From positions 1 through 5,877 of the forward strand of contig JAODNG010000159.1 of NCBI GenBank assembly GCA_025465385.1: 5,877 nt of DNA. Reading direction: 5' to 3'. The first letter of the stretch is position 1; each line of letters opens with the position of its first letter. Positions 5,600-5,877 of the stretch are shown here, in pieces. The DNA comes from Pseudonocardiales bacterium. Lineage in GTDB: Bacteria > Actinomycetota > Actinomycetes > Mycobacteriales > Pseudonocardiaceae. The position numbers were made by a program, and so were the translations under genes. The notes beneath the pieces were generated by a model. The model saw nothing but the letters and a program-made list of their open reading frames with translations, did no database searches and was not told the origin of the DNA.

Positions 5600-5877
5600 C
5601 AGCACCAGGTCCTCCCGGCGCCGCACGCTACGCCGCTCGGCGGCTGGCAACGCGCCAACCAGGTCAGCCACCCTGCCATGGCCGGCGAGCACCGCATCGG
5701 GGGCGACATCGAGCCAGGGCACCAACACGAAGGCACGCTGATGTGCCCGGGGGTGCGGCAGCGTCAGCTGGGGATCCTGCCGGCGGGTCAGCTCGACGTC
5801 GATCACATCGACGTCGAGGGTGCGCGGCCCCCACCGGATCTCGCGAGTGCGCTTCGCGGCCGTCTCACAGGCCTGCC
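5594..5877 (-). CDS. folK: 6-hydroxymethyl-7,8-dihydropterin pyrophosphokinase, N-terminus cut by window edge
   Basis: Transfers pyrophosphate from ATP to 6-hydroxymethyl-7,8-dihydropterin, giving the substrate of dihydropteroate synthase in folate synthesis. Only the last 93 residues are in the window, with the first two bases of the segment belonging to an incomplete codon. The fragment opens QACETAAKRTREIRWGPRTLDVDVI and fits the HPPK signature R-x-G-P-R-x-x-D-x-D: the two aspartates of DVD bind magnesium in the E. coli enzyme. It continues with LPHPRAHQRAFVLVPWLDVAPDA, the usual C-terminal HPPK segment, and ends at RREDLVLR. The family is about 160-190 residues, so roughly half is missing. 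In mycobacteria folK lies downstream of the folE-folP-folB genes, which would be expected just beyond the right edge. Confidence 0.95.
   Translation of the reverse strand, partial: QACETAAKRTREIRWGPRTLDVDVIDVELTRRQDPQLTLPHPRAHQRAFVLVPWLDVAPDAVLAGHGRVADLVGALPAAERRSVRRREDLVLR

Overview
The window reads as a chromosomal segment of a high-GC actinobacterium, most likely from the Mycobacteriales (Mycobacterium or a close relative). All supported genes lie on the minus strand. Reading in the direction of transcription, from right to left, the order is folK (3' part only), a DUF3180-type membrane protein, a DUF6779-like membrane/coiled-coil protein, a PrsW-family intramembrane protease, a Rossmann/DUF2520 protein, panC, panD and coaX (5' part only). 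From memory this matches the M. tuberculosis segment from Rv3606c (folK) down to Rv3600c (coaX). No mobile element, tRNA, rRNA or CRISPR array is visible.

Region by region: 5594-5877 is the C-terminal part of the folate gene folK. The junction 5552-5599 carries three imperfect copies of a 15-base repeat. Positions 5079-5555 encode a four-helix DUF3180 protein. A 90-base spacer follows with a direct repeat at 21-base offset. Positions 4245-4988 encode a two-helix, coiled-coil, disordered-tail protein, followed after 16 bases by the PrsW-like protease (3014-4228). A 72-base spacer with a GC-rich hairpin then leads to a tightly coupled block: DUF2520 protein, panC (4-base ATGA overlap), panD (1-base TGATG overlap) and coaX (13-base gap).

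Functionally, panC and panD make pantothenate from pantoate and beta-alanine, and coaX phosphorylates it in the first step of coenzyme A synthesis. FolK acts in folate synthesis. The two pathways are linked because ketopantoate formation by PanB, which is not in this window, uses a methylene-tetrahydrofolate carbon. The DUF2520 protein is translationally coupled to panC and may belong to the pantothenate branch, but this is inference. The membrane proteins in the middle have no assigned role. The least explained part is the group PrsW protease, DUF6779-like protein and DUF3180 protein. Nothing here is clearly a new system; the core genes are standard housekeeping genes.
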